Origin: CAZXNF01 sp050741255
GTDB lineage: Bacteria; Pseudomonadota; Gammaproteobacteria; Burkholderiales; SG8-41
Length of the DNA: 8,204 nucleotides
Assembly: GCA_050741255.1 (NCBI GenBank)
Contig: JBOIEQ010000182.1
Coordinates: 1 to 8,204, forward strand
Direction of reading: 5' to 3'
The notes beneath the pieces were generated by a model. That model saw only the letters and a list, made by a program, of their open reading frames with translations. It was not told the origin of the DNA and ran no database searches. Numbering within the stretch: the stretch's first letter is position 1; the number at the start of each line of letters is the position of its first letter. This document shows positions 1 to 8,187 of this stretch, piece by piece. The position numbers were made by a program, and so were the translations under genes.

Positions 1-373
1 CCGCGCCGGCCACCCCGCGCACGCCGTGCGGGGGATAACGCGTATAACGCACCGCGTTTGTCGCTTCTTCCGCGTTCTGCACGTAAGGGATGAGCAGCGA
101 CTGTGCGCCGATGTCGAGAGTGCGCTTGATCGTCACCATGTCGTTCCACGGCACGCGCACGACCGGCGTCGCCGTGCCGCCCTCCATCGCCTGCAACTGG
201 CACTGCACCATCGGCAGTTCATTGGGCGAATGCTCGGTGTCGAGCAGCACCCAGTCCATTCCCGACGTCGCCAGGACTTCGGCGACGATATGGGACGACA
301 GCGTGCTCCAGATGCCGATCTGGACTTCGTTCTTCTTCAGGGCGTGCTTGAACCTGTTGCGGGGCAGTTCCAT
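1..373 (-). CDS. HpcH/HpaI-family aldolase, N-terminal part (runs off the left edge)
   Basis: The first 124 codons of a class II, metal-dependent aldolase of the HpcH/HpaI (HpcH/GarL) family, which splits 2-keto-3-deoxy acids into pyruvate and an aldehyde in the cytoplasm. The translation starts MELPRNRFKHALKKNE. It carries the family signature GMDWVLLDTEHSPNE at residues 38-52, whose His48 matches the catalytic His45 of E. coli HpcH. It also has RVPWND with Arg73 (Arg70 in HpcH) and YPPHGVRGVAG at 113-123. The metal-ligand Glu and Asp would lie beyond the window, as would roughly half of the usual ~255-residue protein. The ATG lies one base after the dehydratase TGA (TGACATG), with GGAGA 9 nt upstream inside the dehydratase 3' end, so the two are almost certainly co-transcribed and coupled. 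The exact substrate cannot be read from the sequence; a 2-keto-3-deoxy sugar acid is the natural guess from the neighbour. Confidence 0.93.
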   Translation of the reverse strand, partial: MELPRNRFKHALKKNEVQIGIWSTLSSHIVAEVLATSGMDWVLLDTEHSPNELPMVQCQLQAMEGGTATPVVRVPWNDMVTIKRTLDIGAQSLLIPYVQNAEEATNAVRYTRYPPHGVRGVAGA

Positions 374-374
374 G

Positions 375-2099
375 TCAGTGAATCTCCGGATCGGGGGTGG
401 CGGCCGTCTGGTGCAGGAAGTCGAAATCGCAGCCGAGGTTGGCCTGCGTCACGTGCCCGGCATACAGCATGCCGAAGCCGCGCTCGAAGCGCGGCGGCGG
501 CTTCTGCCAGGCGGCTTTGCGCTTGGCCAGTTCCGCCTCGCTGACTTTCAGTTCCAGCTTGCGGGCTTCGACGTCGAGTTCGATCAGGTCGCCGTCGCGC
601 ACGAAGGCCAGCGGGCCGCCGACGTAGGACTCCGGCGCCACGTGCAGTACGCAGGCGCCGTACGAGGTACCGCTCATGCGGGCATCCGAAATGCGCACCA
701 TGTCGCGCACGCCCTTCTTCAGCAGCTTCTGCGGGATCGGCAACTGCCCCCACTCCGGCATGCCGGGGCCGCCGAGCGGCCCGCCGTTCTGCAGCACGAT
801 CACGCAGTGTTCGTCGATGTCGAGCTTGTCATCGTCGATGCGCGCGTTCATGTCGTTGTAGTCCTTGAACACCACCGCGCGCCCCGTGTGCTTCATCAGA
901 TGTGGTTCGGCGGCGGTCGGCTTGATCACGGCGCCGTCGGGGGCGAGGTTCCCGCGCAGCACCGCCAGGCCGCCGCTTTTCGCCAGCGGCTGGTCGCGCG
1001 GCAGAATCACGTCGGGTTTATAGACTTTCGCGCTGGCAATGTTCTCGCCCAGCGTTTTGCCACTCACCGTCATGCAGTCGAGGTTGAGCAGGTCCTTGAT
1101 CTGCGACAGCAGCGCGCGCAGGCCGCCCGCGTAGTAGAAGTCCTCCATCAGGTACTTGCCGGCCGGCCGCACGTTGGCGAGCACCGGCACCTTGCGCGCG
1201 ATTTCGTCGAAGCGTTCCAGCTTCAAGGGCACGCCCGCGCGACCCGCCATGGCGATGAGGTGGATCAGCGCGTTGGTCGAGCCCGACAGCGCCTGCGTGC
1301 AGGTGATCGCGTTGTCGAAAGCCTTGGCGGACAAAATCTTGTTCGGTGTCAGGTCTTCCCACACCATGTCGACGATACGCCGGCCCGTGTACTCGGCCAT
1401 GCGGGCGTGACCGGAGTCGGCGGCGGGTATGGACGCCGCGCCGGACAGCGTGAGACCCAGCACTTCCGCGGCGGAGGTCATGGTGGAGGCCGTGCCCATG
1501 GTCATGCAGTGGCCGAACGAACGTGAAATGCCCTCCTCTACGTCGCGCCAGTCGTTTTCCGTAATGTTCCCTGCGCGCAGCTCGGCCCAGTATTTCCAGG
1601 TATCGGTGCCGGAGCCGAGCGGCTGGCCGTGCCAGTTGCCGTTCAACATCGGGCCGGCCGGCATGAAGATGAAGGGCAGCCCCATGCTGGTCGCGCCCAT
1701 GATGAGCGCCGGCGTCGTCTTGTCGCAGCCGCCCATGATCACCGCACCGTCCGCCGGATAGGAACGCAGCAACTCCTCCGTGTCCATCGCGAGCAGGTTG
1801 CGGTACATCATGGTGGACGGCTTCTGCATCGGCTCGGACAGCGTGATCGCCGGCATCTCCAGCGGGAAACCGCCCGCCTGCCATACGCCGCGCTTGACCT
1901 CCTCCACCCGCAGCTTGAAGTGCGAGTGGCACTGGTTGATGTCGCTCCAGGTGTTGATGATCGCGATCACCGGCTTGCCGGAAAAATCCTCGCGGGTGTA
2001 GCCGACCTGCAGCGTGCGCGAGCGATGGCCGAACGAGCGCATGTCCTTCACGCCGTACCAGCGGTACGAACGCAGTTCTTCGGGTTTTTTGCGAGCCAT
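375..2099 (-). CDS. IlvD/Edd-family sugar-acid dehydratase, L-arabinonate dehydratase type
   Basis: A 574-residue iron-sulfur dehydratase that removes water from a sugar acid to give a 2-keto-3-deoxy acid. The three expected Fe-S cysteines are present: Cys57 (NTWSDINQCHSHF), Cys125 (MGGCDKTTPA) and Cys198 (SFGHCMTMGTAS). Lys127 is the residue carbamylated in the family, Glu89 (LSEP) is a metal ligand, and Ser476 in SDARMSGTSYG matches the catalytic serine. The cysteine spacing (57/125/198) is the same as in Rhizobium L-arabinonate dehydratase as I recall it (59/127/200), which favours a pentonate or related sugar-acid substrate over the branched-chain dihydroxy-acid of IlvD. I chose the ATG at 2099 (MARKKPEELRSYRWYG) because it gives the family N-terminus. 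The frame stays open to 2177, but the extra residues look non-conserved. The upstream Shine-Dalgarno is weak (AGAGG about 12 nt before the ATG). It is first in a unit with the aldolase and divergent from katG. Substrate is uncertain; family membership is not. Confidence 0.95.
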   Translation of the reverse strand: MARKKPEELRSYRWYGVKDMRSFGHRSRTLQVGYTREDFSGKPVIAIINTWSDINQCHSHFKLRVEEVKRGVWQAGGFPLEMPAITLSEPMQKPSTMMYRNLLAMDTEELLRSYPADGAVIMGGCDKTTPALIMGATSMGLPFIFMPAGPMLNGNWHGQPLGSGTDTWKYWAELRAGNITENDWRDVEEGISRSFGHCMTMGTASTMTSAAEVLGLTLSGAASIPAADSGHARMAEYTGRRIVDMVWEDLTPNKILSAKAFDNAITCTQALSGSTNALIHLIAMAGRAGVPLKLERFDEIARKVPVLANVRPAGKYLMEDFYYAGGLRALLSQIKDLLNLDCMTVSGKTLGENIASAKVYKPDVILPRDQPLAKSGGLAVLRGNLAPDGAVIKPTAAEPHLMKHTGRAVVFKDYNDMNARIDDDKLDIDEHCVIVLQNGGPLGGPGMPEWGQLPIPQKLLKKGVRDMVRISDARMSGTSYGACVLHVAPESYVGGPLAFVRDGDLIELDVEARKLELKVSEAELAKRKAAWQKPPPRFERGFGMLYAGHVTQANLGCDFDFLHQTAATPDPEIH

Positions 2100-2172
2100 G
2101 GACAGCCACCGCCTCTGGATGTTTTGTGCTGGATGGGGAGGGAAAACGCCGGACGCTGGGCGTCTCTTCTGG

Positions 2173-2187
2173 TGCATCGATTATGCA
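2173..2187. promoter_or_regulatory. Operator-like inverted repeat TGCAT-N5-ATGCA
   Basis: A perfect 5-bp dyad (TGCAT, CGATT spacer, ATGCA) covering the candidate -10 box of the dehydratase promoter. Its size and position suit a dimeric repressor controlling sugar-acid catabolism, but no regulator gene is in the window and the site cannot be assigned to a family. A 5-bp dyad can occur by chance. Confidence 0.35.
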
Positions 2188-2209
2188 GGATGGCCGCGGG
2201 CGGTCGCAA
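2180..2209 (-). promoter_or_regulatory. Candidate sigma70 promoter for the dehydratase-aldolase unit
   Basis: Read on the minus strand there is TTGCGA (2209-2204, 4/6 to TTGACA), an 18-bp spacer, then CATAAT (2185-2180, 5/6 to TATAAT). This would give a leader of roughly 70-75 nt before the ATG at 2099. It was found by eye, and the -10 lies inside the dyad at 2173-2187. It is the best match I see in this divergent region but is unproven. Confidence 0.35.
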
Positions 2210-2252
2210 TGCTCGCACCGGAAAAACCGATGACAGTGGCCGGAATTTCCGC

Positions 2253-2282
2253 TTGGCCAGGGCCGGATCACGTCCTTATAGT
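2253..2282 (+). promoter_or_regulatory. Candidate sigma70 promoter for katG
   Basis: TTGGCC (2253-2258, 4/6 to TTGACA), an 18-bp spacer, and TATAGT (2277-2282, 5/6 to TATAAT), about 44 bases upstream of the katG ATG. It is the most AT-rich stretch close to the gene. An imperfect dyad, CTTA-N10-TAAG at 2275-2292, overlaps the -10. I could not find a convincing four-part OxyR site (ATAG-N7-CTAT-N7-ATAG-N7-CTAT). Confidence 0.45.
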
Positions 2283-2325
2283 ATGTTCTAAGCAGACGAT
2301 GCCCCGACAGCCCAAGGAGATCCGC

Positions 2326-4482
<2,157 letters not shown>

Positions 4483-4520
4483 TCCCGGAGGATAGTTCCC
4501 AAATCAGGCTGCGACAGGAA

Positions 4521-4547
4521 CCGGCGGCGGCACACTGCCGCCGCCGG
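4521..4547. terminator. Convergent hairpin between katG and the lactonase gene
   Basis: A perfect 12-bp stem (CCGGCGGCGGCA / TGCCGCCGCCGG) with a CAC loop, in the 84-bp gap between two convergent genes, 38 bases past the katG stop and 19 bases past the lactonase stop. It could stop transcription from both sides. Neither side has a run of T, so it may act as a transcript-end stabiliser or need Rho. Confidence 0.6.
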
Positions 4548-4566
4548 CGATCGCATACGGCTGAGA

Positions 4567-5481
4567 TCAGTCGTGCGAAAACAAGCGACGGCCCGCCACC
4601 GGCAGCCGCGCCTGCAAAATCGCACCGTTCTGCGATTCAGTGATGTACAGCGACTTGCCGTCCGCGCCGCCGTAGGCGAGGTTGGTCGTGCGCAATCCCT
4701 CGCAGGAACGGATGCGCGCCATCGGCTCGCCCAGCCGGCTGAACAGCCACACTGTGCCGAGCCCCGAATGGGCAATGGCAAGGTTGCCCTCCGCGTCCAC
4801 CGCCAGGCCATCCGGCCCACCGGTCGATCCCGACAGCTGGATGAACACGCTCACGCGCCTGGGTTTGCCGTCGCGGGTGAACGGGACCGTCCACACCGTA
4901 TTGGTGCGGCTCAGGTTGAGATAAAGCACCGTCTCGTCGGCGTTAAGCGCCAGCCCATTGGGCCCGGGAAGATCGCTGAGCAGCCTGTCGAGTCGTCCGT
5001 TGTGGCGCAGGCAGTACAAGGACCCGACGGGATTCTCGAGACCGGCTTCGCCCTGATCGGTGAAATAGAGATCGCCGTTGCTGGCGAACGTCAGGTCATT
5101 CAGTCCGGCGAAACAATCGATGACGCCCTGCTCGAACACGGGGCGTGGTGGATGCCCGCCCGGCTCCATCACCATCAGGCCATACACGCGGTCGGCGATA
5201 AAGAAACGGCCGTCGCGATGGATGCGCAGTCCGTTCGGCTGCCCGTCGTATTCGGCGACGATGTCGAACGCCCCCTGCGGTGACACGCGGAAGATCCGCC
5301 CGTACGGGATGTCCACGCAATACAGGTTGCCCGCACGATCGAAGGCGGGCCCTTCGAGAAAGGAATGCGTCGGCGCGAAGGGGCGCTCGTCGTACCACGC
5401 CGGCCGCGGCTCGCCCCGGCGCAAGGTGTCGGGCACGCGCGCGAACACCGTGGTCTGGATCTCTTCCACCGGCGCGAACAC
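4567..5481 (-). CDS. SMP-30/gluconolactonase-like lactonase
   Basis: A 304-residue six-bladed beta-propeller of the SMP-30/gluconolactonase/LRE family, expected to open sugar lactones with a bound divalent metal. The three likely metal ligands are visible: Glu43 in SFLEGPAFDRAGNLY, Asn175 in GPNGLALNADE and Asp224 in GGPDGLAVDAEGN. Asn128 (GLNDLTF) is a likely substrate contact. No signal peptide is seen, so it is probably cytoplasmic. The start is a GTG, nine bases after the TGA of the Bug receptor gene and in the same frame as it, with no clear Shine-Dalgarno; translation is probably coupled to the upstream gene. No ATG lies in the first part of the frame, so GTG at 5481 is the earliest start possible, though GTG codons at residues 5 and 12 are alternatives. 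Proposed role: hydrolysis of the lactone whose acid the nearby dehydratase uses, which is inference from context. Confidence 0.9.
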   Translation of the reverse strand: MFAPVEEIQTTVFARVPDTLRRGEPRPAWYDERPFAPTHSFLEGPAFDRAGNLYCVDIPYGRIFRVSPQGAFDIVAEYDGQPNGLRIHRDGRFFIADRVYGLMVMEPGGHPPRPVFEQGVIDCFAGLNDLTFASNGDLYFTDQGEAGLENPVGSLYCLRHNGRLDRLLSDLPGPNGLALNADETVLYLNLSRTNTVWTVPFTRDGKPRRVSVFIQLSGSTGGPDGLAVDAEGNLAIAHSGLGTVWLFSRLGEPMARIRSCEGLRTTNLAYGGADGKSLYITESQNGAILQARLPVAGRRLFSHD

Positions 5482-5490
5482 GGGGCCCGT

Positions 5491-6459
5491 TCAGTCCAGC
5501 TTGACGTTCGCTTCGCGGATCACGCGCAACCAGGTGTCGTGGTCGCGCTTGATCGTCTCGGAAAACTCGCGCGGCGTGCCCGGCATCGGGGTCGACCCGA
5601 GCGTCGCGAAACGATCCTTGATCGCCGGCATATTGAGCACGCGCACGACCTCCTGGTTGAGACGGCTGACGATTGCCTCCGGCGTGCCGGCGGGCGCCAG
5701 CAACCCATACCAGACCGTCGCGTGATAACCGCGCAGTCCGGTTTCGCTGACCGTGGGCAGATCGGGCACCAGCGGCGAACGCTGCGCCGTCGTCACCGCG
5801 AGCGGGCGCACCTTGCCGCCCTTGAGTTGTGGCGCCGCGACAGACATGTCGGAGAACAGGATTTCAACTTCACCACCCATCAACGCCGTGAGTGCCGGCG
5901 CGGCGCCTTTGTAGGGCACGTGCGTGAGATTCACTTTCGCCATGGACTTGAACAACTCGGCGGCGAGATGCGCGGGCGTGCCGTTGCCTGCGGAGGAATA
6001 GGTTGCCGGCTTGGGCCGGTTTCTGAGCAAGGTGATCAACTCGGTGACGGAATTGGCGTTGAGCGAGGGCTGTACCAGCAGCACATACGGCCCCTCGGCC
6101 ACCATCGAGATCGGCGCGTAATCCCTGAAAACGTCGTAGGGGAGGGACTGGTAAAGACTCGGCGCGATCGCGTGCGGCCCGTTGGCCGTCATCAGCAGCG
6201 TGTAGCCGTCCGCCGGAGACTTGGCGGCGATTGCGTTGCCGATGGTGCCGCCGGCGCCCGGCCGGTTGTCCACCACGAAGCTCTGGCCCAGCGCCTCCGA
6301 CAGCGGCTGGCTCACCGCCCGCGCGGCGATGTCCGTGCCCCCGCCCGCCGCGAAACCCACGATCACGCGGATGGGTTTGTCCGGATATTTCTGCGCAAGC
6401 GCGGGCGCCGCGCATAGCACCAGCGCAGCTCCTGCCAGGGCACTCCAGCGATTCGCCAT
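5491..6459 (-). CDS. Bug/TctC-family periplasmic substrate-binding receptor
   Basis: A 322-residue extracytoplasmic binding protein of the Bug family (tripartite tricarboxylate transporter receptor), which typically binds small carboxylates through backbone and water contacts. It has an N-terminal signal peptide (hydrophobic residues 6-21, with cleavage probably after ALA at 22). It then shows the family start YPDKPIRVIVGFAAGGGTD, the LGQSFVVDNRPGAGGTIG segment (about 57-74), the SPADGYTLLM segment, and VPYKGAAPALTALMGG near the middle. The ATG at 6459 is preceded by GAGGAGGAAAGC, a strong ribosome site, so the 14 residues readable upstream are not coding. No TctA or TctB membrane subunit is in the window. 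Orphan receptors of this kind are abundant in Burkholderiales. It probably shares a transcript with the lactonase, so a sugar acid or lactone is a reasonable ligand guess, not something the sequence shows. Confidence 0.95.
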   Translation of the reverse strand: MANRWSALAGAALVLCAAPALAQKYPDKPIRVIVGFAAGGGTDIAARAVSQPLSEALGQSFVVDNRPGAGGTIGNAIAAKSPADGYTLLMTANGPHAIAPSLYQSLPYDVFRDYAPISMVAEGPYVLLVQPSLNANSVTELITLLRNRPKPATYSSAGNGTPAHLAAELFKSMAKVNLTHVPYKGAAPALTALMGGEVEILFSDMSVAAPQLKGGKVRPLAVTTAQRSPLVPDLPTVSETGLRGYHATVWYGLLAPAGTPEAIVSRLNQEVVRVLNMPAIKDRFATLGSTPMPGTPREFSETIKRDHDTWLRVIREANVKLD

Positions 6460-6497
6460 GCTTTCCTCCTCGGCCAATCCGTTTTGTTCCGGCAAAC

Positions 6498-6533
6498 GCA
6501 ACCGTGGCCCGCCGGTCGGCGGGCCACGGTTGT
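6498..6533. terminator. Long GC-rich hairpin upstream of the Bug receptor gene
   Basis: A 15-bp perfect stem (CAACCGTGGCCCGCC pairs with GGCGGGCCACGGTTG) plus one G-T wobble, with a four-base GGTC loop. It lies about 40 bases before the Bug ATG and just after the terminator of the UGSC unit. No T run follows on the minus strand (the next bases are GCGTTTGCC). It could be a second terminator, an mRNA 5' or 3' stabiliser, or an intercistronic element. Confidence 0.5.
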
Positions 6534-6545
6534 CAGAACCCGTTC

Positions 6546-6574
6546 AAAAACCCGGGCGGCGGAAGCCGCGCAGG
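6546..6574 (-). terminator. Rho-independent terminator of the UGSC unit
   Basis: On the minus strand, four bases after the UGSC stop, the arm CCTG-C-GCGGC folds back through a TTCC loop onto GCCGC-C-CGGG. This gives nine pairs with one C-C mismatch (one T-G wobble), followed at once by five T residues (plus-strand A run at 6546-6550). It has the standard layout of an intrinsic terminator and shows that the UGSC gene ends at 6579. Confidence 0.75.
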
Positions 6575-6578
6575 CGTT

Positions 6579-7112
6579 CTAAGGCTGCCCTTCCAGCAGA
6601 AGCTTTACCACCCGCGGGGTGATCTCCGCGGCGCGCTGGTCCATCTGCTCCGGCGTCAGGTTCGCGATCGGGTGCGGCATCGCGAGATAGCGGAAGTCCT
6701 TCAGTCCCCATGCGGAGGCCATCGCGCGGCCCGTCTTTTCAAACACGTCGGTGATGATCGAGGCCGACGGAATGCCTGCTTTTTCCAACACTATGCTGTC
6801 GAGCACACTGCCCGAGCTGCATGACCCTCAGTCACCGACGCCGGCGACAACCACATCGCACGACGTCTTGAACTCCTGGATGATGTCCTCGGCGGCGGGC
6901 CGGCCGGCCGTCGGCTTGCGGCGGATCACGTGCGCCTTGGCGCCGTGGTCGCGTTCGAGCAGACCGGCAATGCGCAGCAGAATCTGGTCGGAATTGTGCT
7001 TCGAGTTGTCGACCAGGCCGACGCGCAGCCCGGCGAGCGATTTCGGCCGCGGGACGTAATCGATCTTGCGCCCCTTGGGTTCGATGGTCGGATCGTAGAT
7101 CTGGATCGTCAT
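6579..7112 (-). CDS. UGSC-family selenoprotein (Sec at codon 95, in-frame UGA)
   Basis: A 177-residue protein read through an in-frame TGA at 6830-6828. The first part (1-94) starts MTIQIYDPTIEPKG and shows alternating strands and helices (LRVGLVDNSKHNSDQILLRIAGLL at about 29-52, split by a turn) ending in a strand, DVVVAGVGD. Next come TGA, GGG, TCA, TGC, that is Sec95-Gly96-Ser97-Cys98, then SSGSVLDSIVLEKAGIPS in the same frame, and the protein ends VVKLLLEGQP. U-G-S-C is the motif that gives the UGSC (seleno)protein family its name. U95-x-x-C98 also has the spacing of a thioredoxin-like redox pair. The ATG at 7112 has AGGAGG six bases upstream; an in-frame ATG at 7145 has none as good. It lies 40 bases after the 344-residue gene, and a terminator follows directly. 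Function is unknown; redox or reductase-type chemistry is inference. The alternatives, a nonsense-mutated pseudogene or two separate genes, fit poorly because the UGA sits exactly at the family's Sec position. selA, selB and selC must be elsewhere in the genome. Confidence 0.92.
6793..6822 (-). promoter_or_regulatory. Candidate bacterial SECIS element
   Basis: In the mRNA just 3' of the UGA (6830-6828), after GGGUC, the segment AUGC (6822-6819) pairs with GCAU (6796-6793). There is then an A-A mismatch, one G-C pair and a bulged C. The upper stem UCGGGC (6815-6810) pairs with GCUCGA (6804-6799, one G-U), with the apical loop AGUGU (6809-6805). The loop begins 18 nt after the UGA and has a G among its first two bases. 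Both agree with published bacterial SECIS models as I recall them. No bulged U like that of E. coli fdhF is evident, and the fold is by eye. Confidence 0.6.
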
Positions 7113-7152
7113 GCTGCCCTCCTGAGTGGATTGCACGAAACGCACGCCTGGG

Positions 7153-8187
7153 TCAGGCCCTGCGAATCTCCTTGGTCACCGGCTGGGAGCCGTTCTTGCC
7201 GCCCCAGCCCGGAATATACGCCGACTGCACGCCGGCCTTGCCGCCCGCCATGACGACCAGCAGGTCCGCGGGCGTCTCGATCACGGGCACCATCTGCGTC
7301 TCGTCCCCGGGGGCGACCTCGCCGGGCTTGATGAAGGCGCGCTTGAGCTCCGCCACCGACACCTGCGCATGTTCCTGGCAGTAGCGCTTCACGTCCTCGC
7401 GGCTCCAGCCGGCTTTGGCGATGATTGCCATGTGCTCGCCCGCCAGCACCAGCGCGTACACCGTGTTGCGCCCGCTGCCCGCGGACATGGTCATCTGCGC
7501 GCACGCTGTCGTGAGGATGCCTTCCGGCGTCGAAGAGAGCCCGTTGGAGAACTGGTGCACGCCCAGCGCCGCCATGATGGTGACGGTGCTCTGGTCCGCC
7601 TTGAAACCGCGGTCCACGTGCAGTCCCGGCCACGGGCTTTCCGCCTCGTTCTCGGCAATGCAGAAGGTGTACTTGCCGGGATGGCCCAGGCTGCTCTGGT
7701 CGAGCGTGCCGGGAATGGTGCCGATGGTGTTGCGCATCGTCAGCCGCACCGCGCGGCCGATCGTCGCGTTGGCGCGCCAGCCGGGGCCGAACAGGTTGTG
7801 GCCCGAGTTCATGCCGAGCTCGCGCGCGATCGGGCCATTCACGATCATCAGCACCGCCGCGCCGCCGGTGCTCGTCCCGGGCCCGTGATAGCCGTAGACC
7901 GGATCGGCCAGCGCCTCGACCGTTGCCACCACCACCGGCATGTATTCCGGCTTGCAGCCGGCCAGCACCGCGTTGATCGCGACCTTCTCCGCCGTCACCG
8001 ACACCTGGCGGTTTTCGATGAAGGCAAGCTCGAGACCGGGCTCGAGGCCCGCCGCCGCCAGCATGTCGCGAATGCGGTCTTCCGTCGGCGGCACGACCGG
8101 CAGGCCGTCCGTCCAGCCCTTTGCGTAACAGAGCTCCATCGCGGCGGCGAGATCGGGGGCTTCGTAGTGGCGTGACTGCAGTTCCAT
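7153..8187 (-). CDS. Conserved protein of unknown function, partner of the UGSC selenoprotein
   Basis: A 344-residue protein that I cannot assign to a characterised enzyme. Near the N-terminus it has GWTDGLPVVPPTEDRI (25-40), a motif I associate with proteins linked to the UGSC family. Later come VSVTAEKVAINAVLAGCKPEY (63-82, split by turns), the glycine-rich YGYHGPGTSTGGAAVLMIVNGP (98-119) and GHNLFGPGWRANATIGRAVRL (129-149). The C-terminus is DLLVVMAGGKAGVQSAYIPG followed by WGGKNGS. Cysteines are at 20, 78, 176, 229 and 270. No signal peptide or convincing membrane segment is seen, so it is probably cytoplasmic. The ATG at 8187 follows GGAGG with an eight-base, A-rich gap. It ends 40 bases before the UGSC start on the same strand, which suggests one operon and a shared function, possibly two subunits of one enzyme. 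The promoter, and any gene further upstream, lies beyond the right edge. Confidence 0.85.
   Translation of the reverse strand: MELQSRHYEAPDLAAAMELCYAKGWTDGLPVVPPTEDRIRDMLAAAGLEPGLELAFIENRQVSVTAEKVAINAVLAGCKPEYMPVVVATVEALADPVYGYHGPGTSTGGAAVLMIVNGPIARELGMNSGHNLFGPGWRANATIGRAVRLTMRNTIGTIPGTLDQSSLGHPGKYTFCIAENEAESPWPGLHVDRGFKADQSTVTIMAALGVHQFSNGLSSTPEGILTTACAQMTMSAGSGRNTVYALVLAGEHMAIIAKAGWSREDVKRYCQEHAQVSVAELKRAFIKPGEVAPGDETQMVPVIETPADLLVVMAGGKAGVQSAYIPGWGGKNGSQPVTKEIRRA

Noticed and set aside
90..1526. Long plus-strand open frame (478 codons) opposite the dehydratase gene
   Set aside because: It is antisense to a well-conserved gene, has low-complexity Arg/His/Ala-rich composition, and matches no family; open antisense frames are expected at this GC content.
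2014..2325. In-frame N-terminal extension of KatG by 104 codons
   Set aside because: The extension runs through the dehydratase start and the promoter region and does not resemble KatG. AAGGAGA just before 2326 and the typical MSTETKCPF start fix the gene start.
5482..5493. Same-frame TGA between the Bug receptor and the lactonase, considered as a second Sec codon
   Set aside because: Both proteins are full length for their families on either side, no Sec or Cys motif surrounds the codon, and no stem-loop of SECIS type was evident; it is an ordinary stop with coupled reinitiation.
6579..7145. UGSC locus as a pseudogene broken by a nonsense mutation
   Set aside because: The stop is UGA at exactly the motif position where the family has Sec, the frame is intact on both sides, and a stem-loop follows at the right distance; Sec decoding explains all of it.
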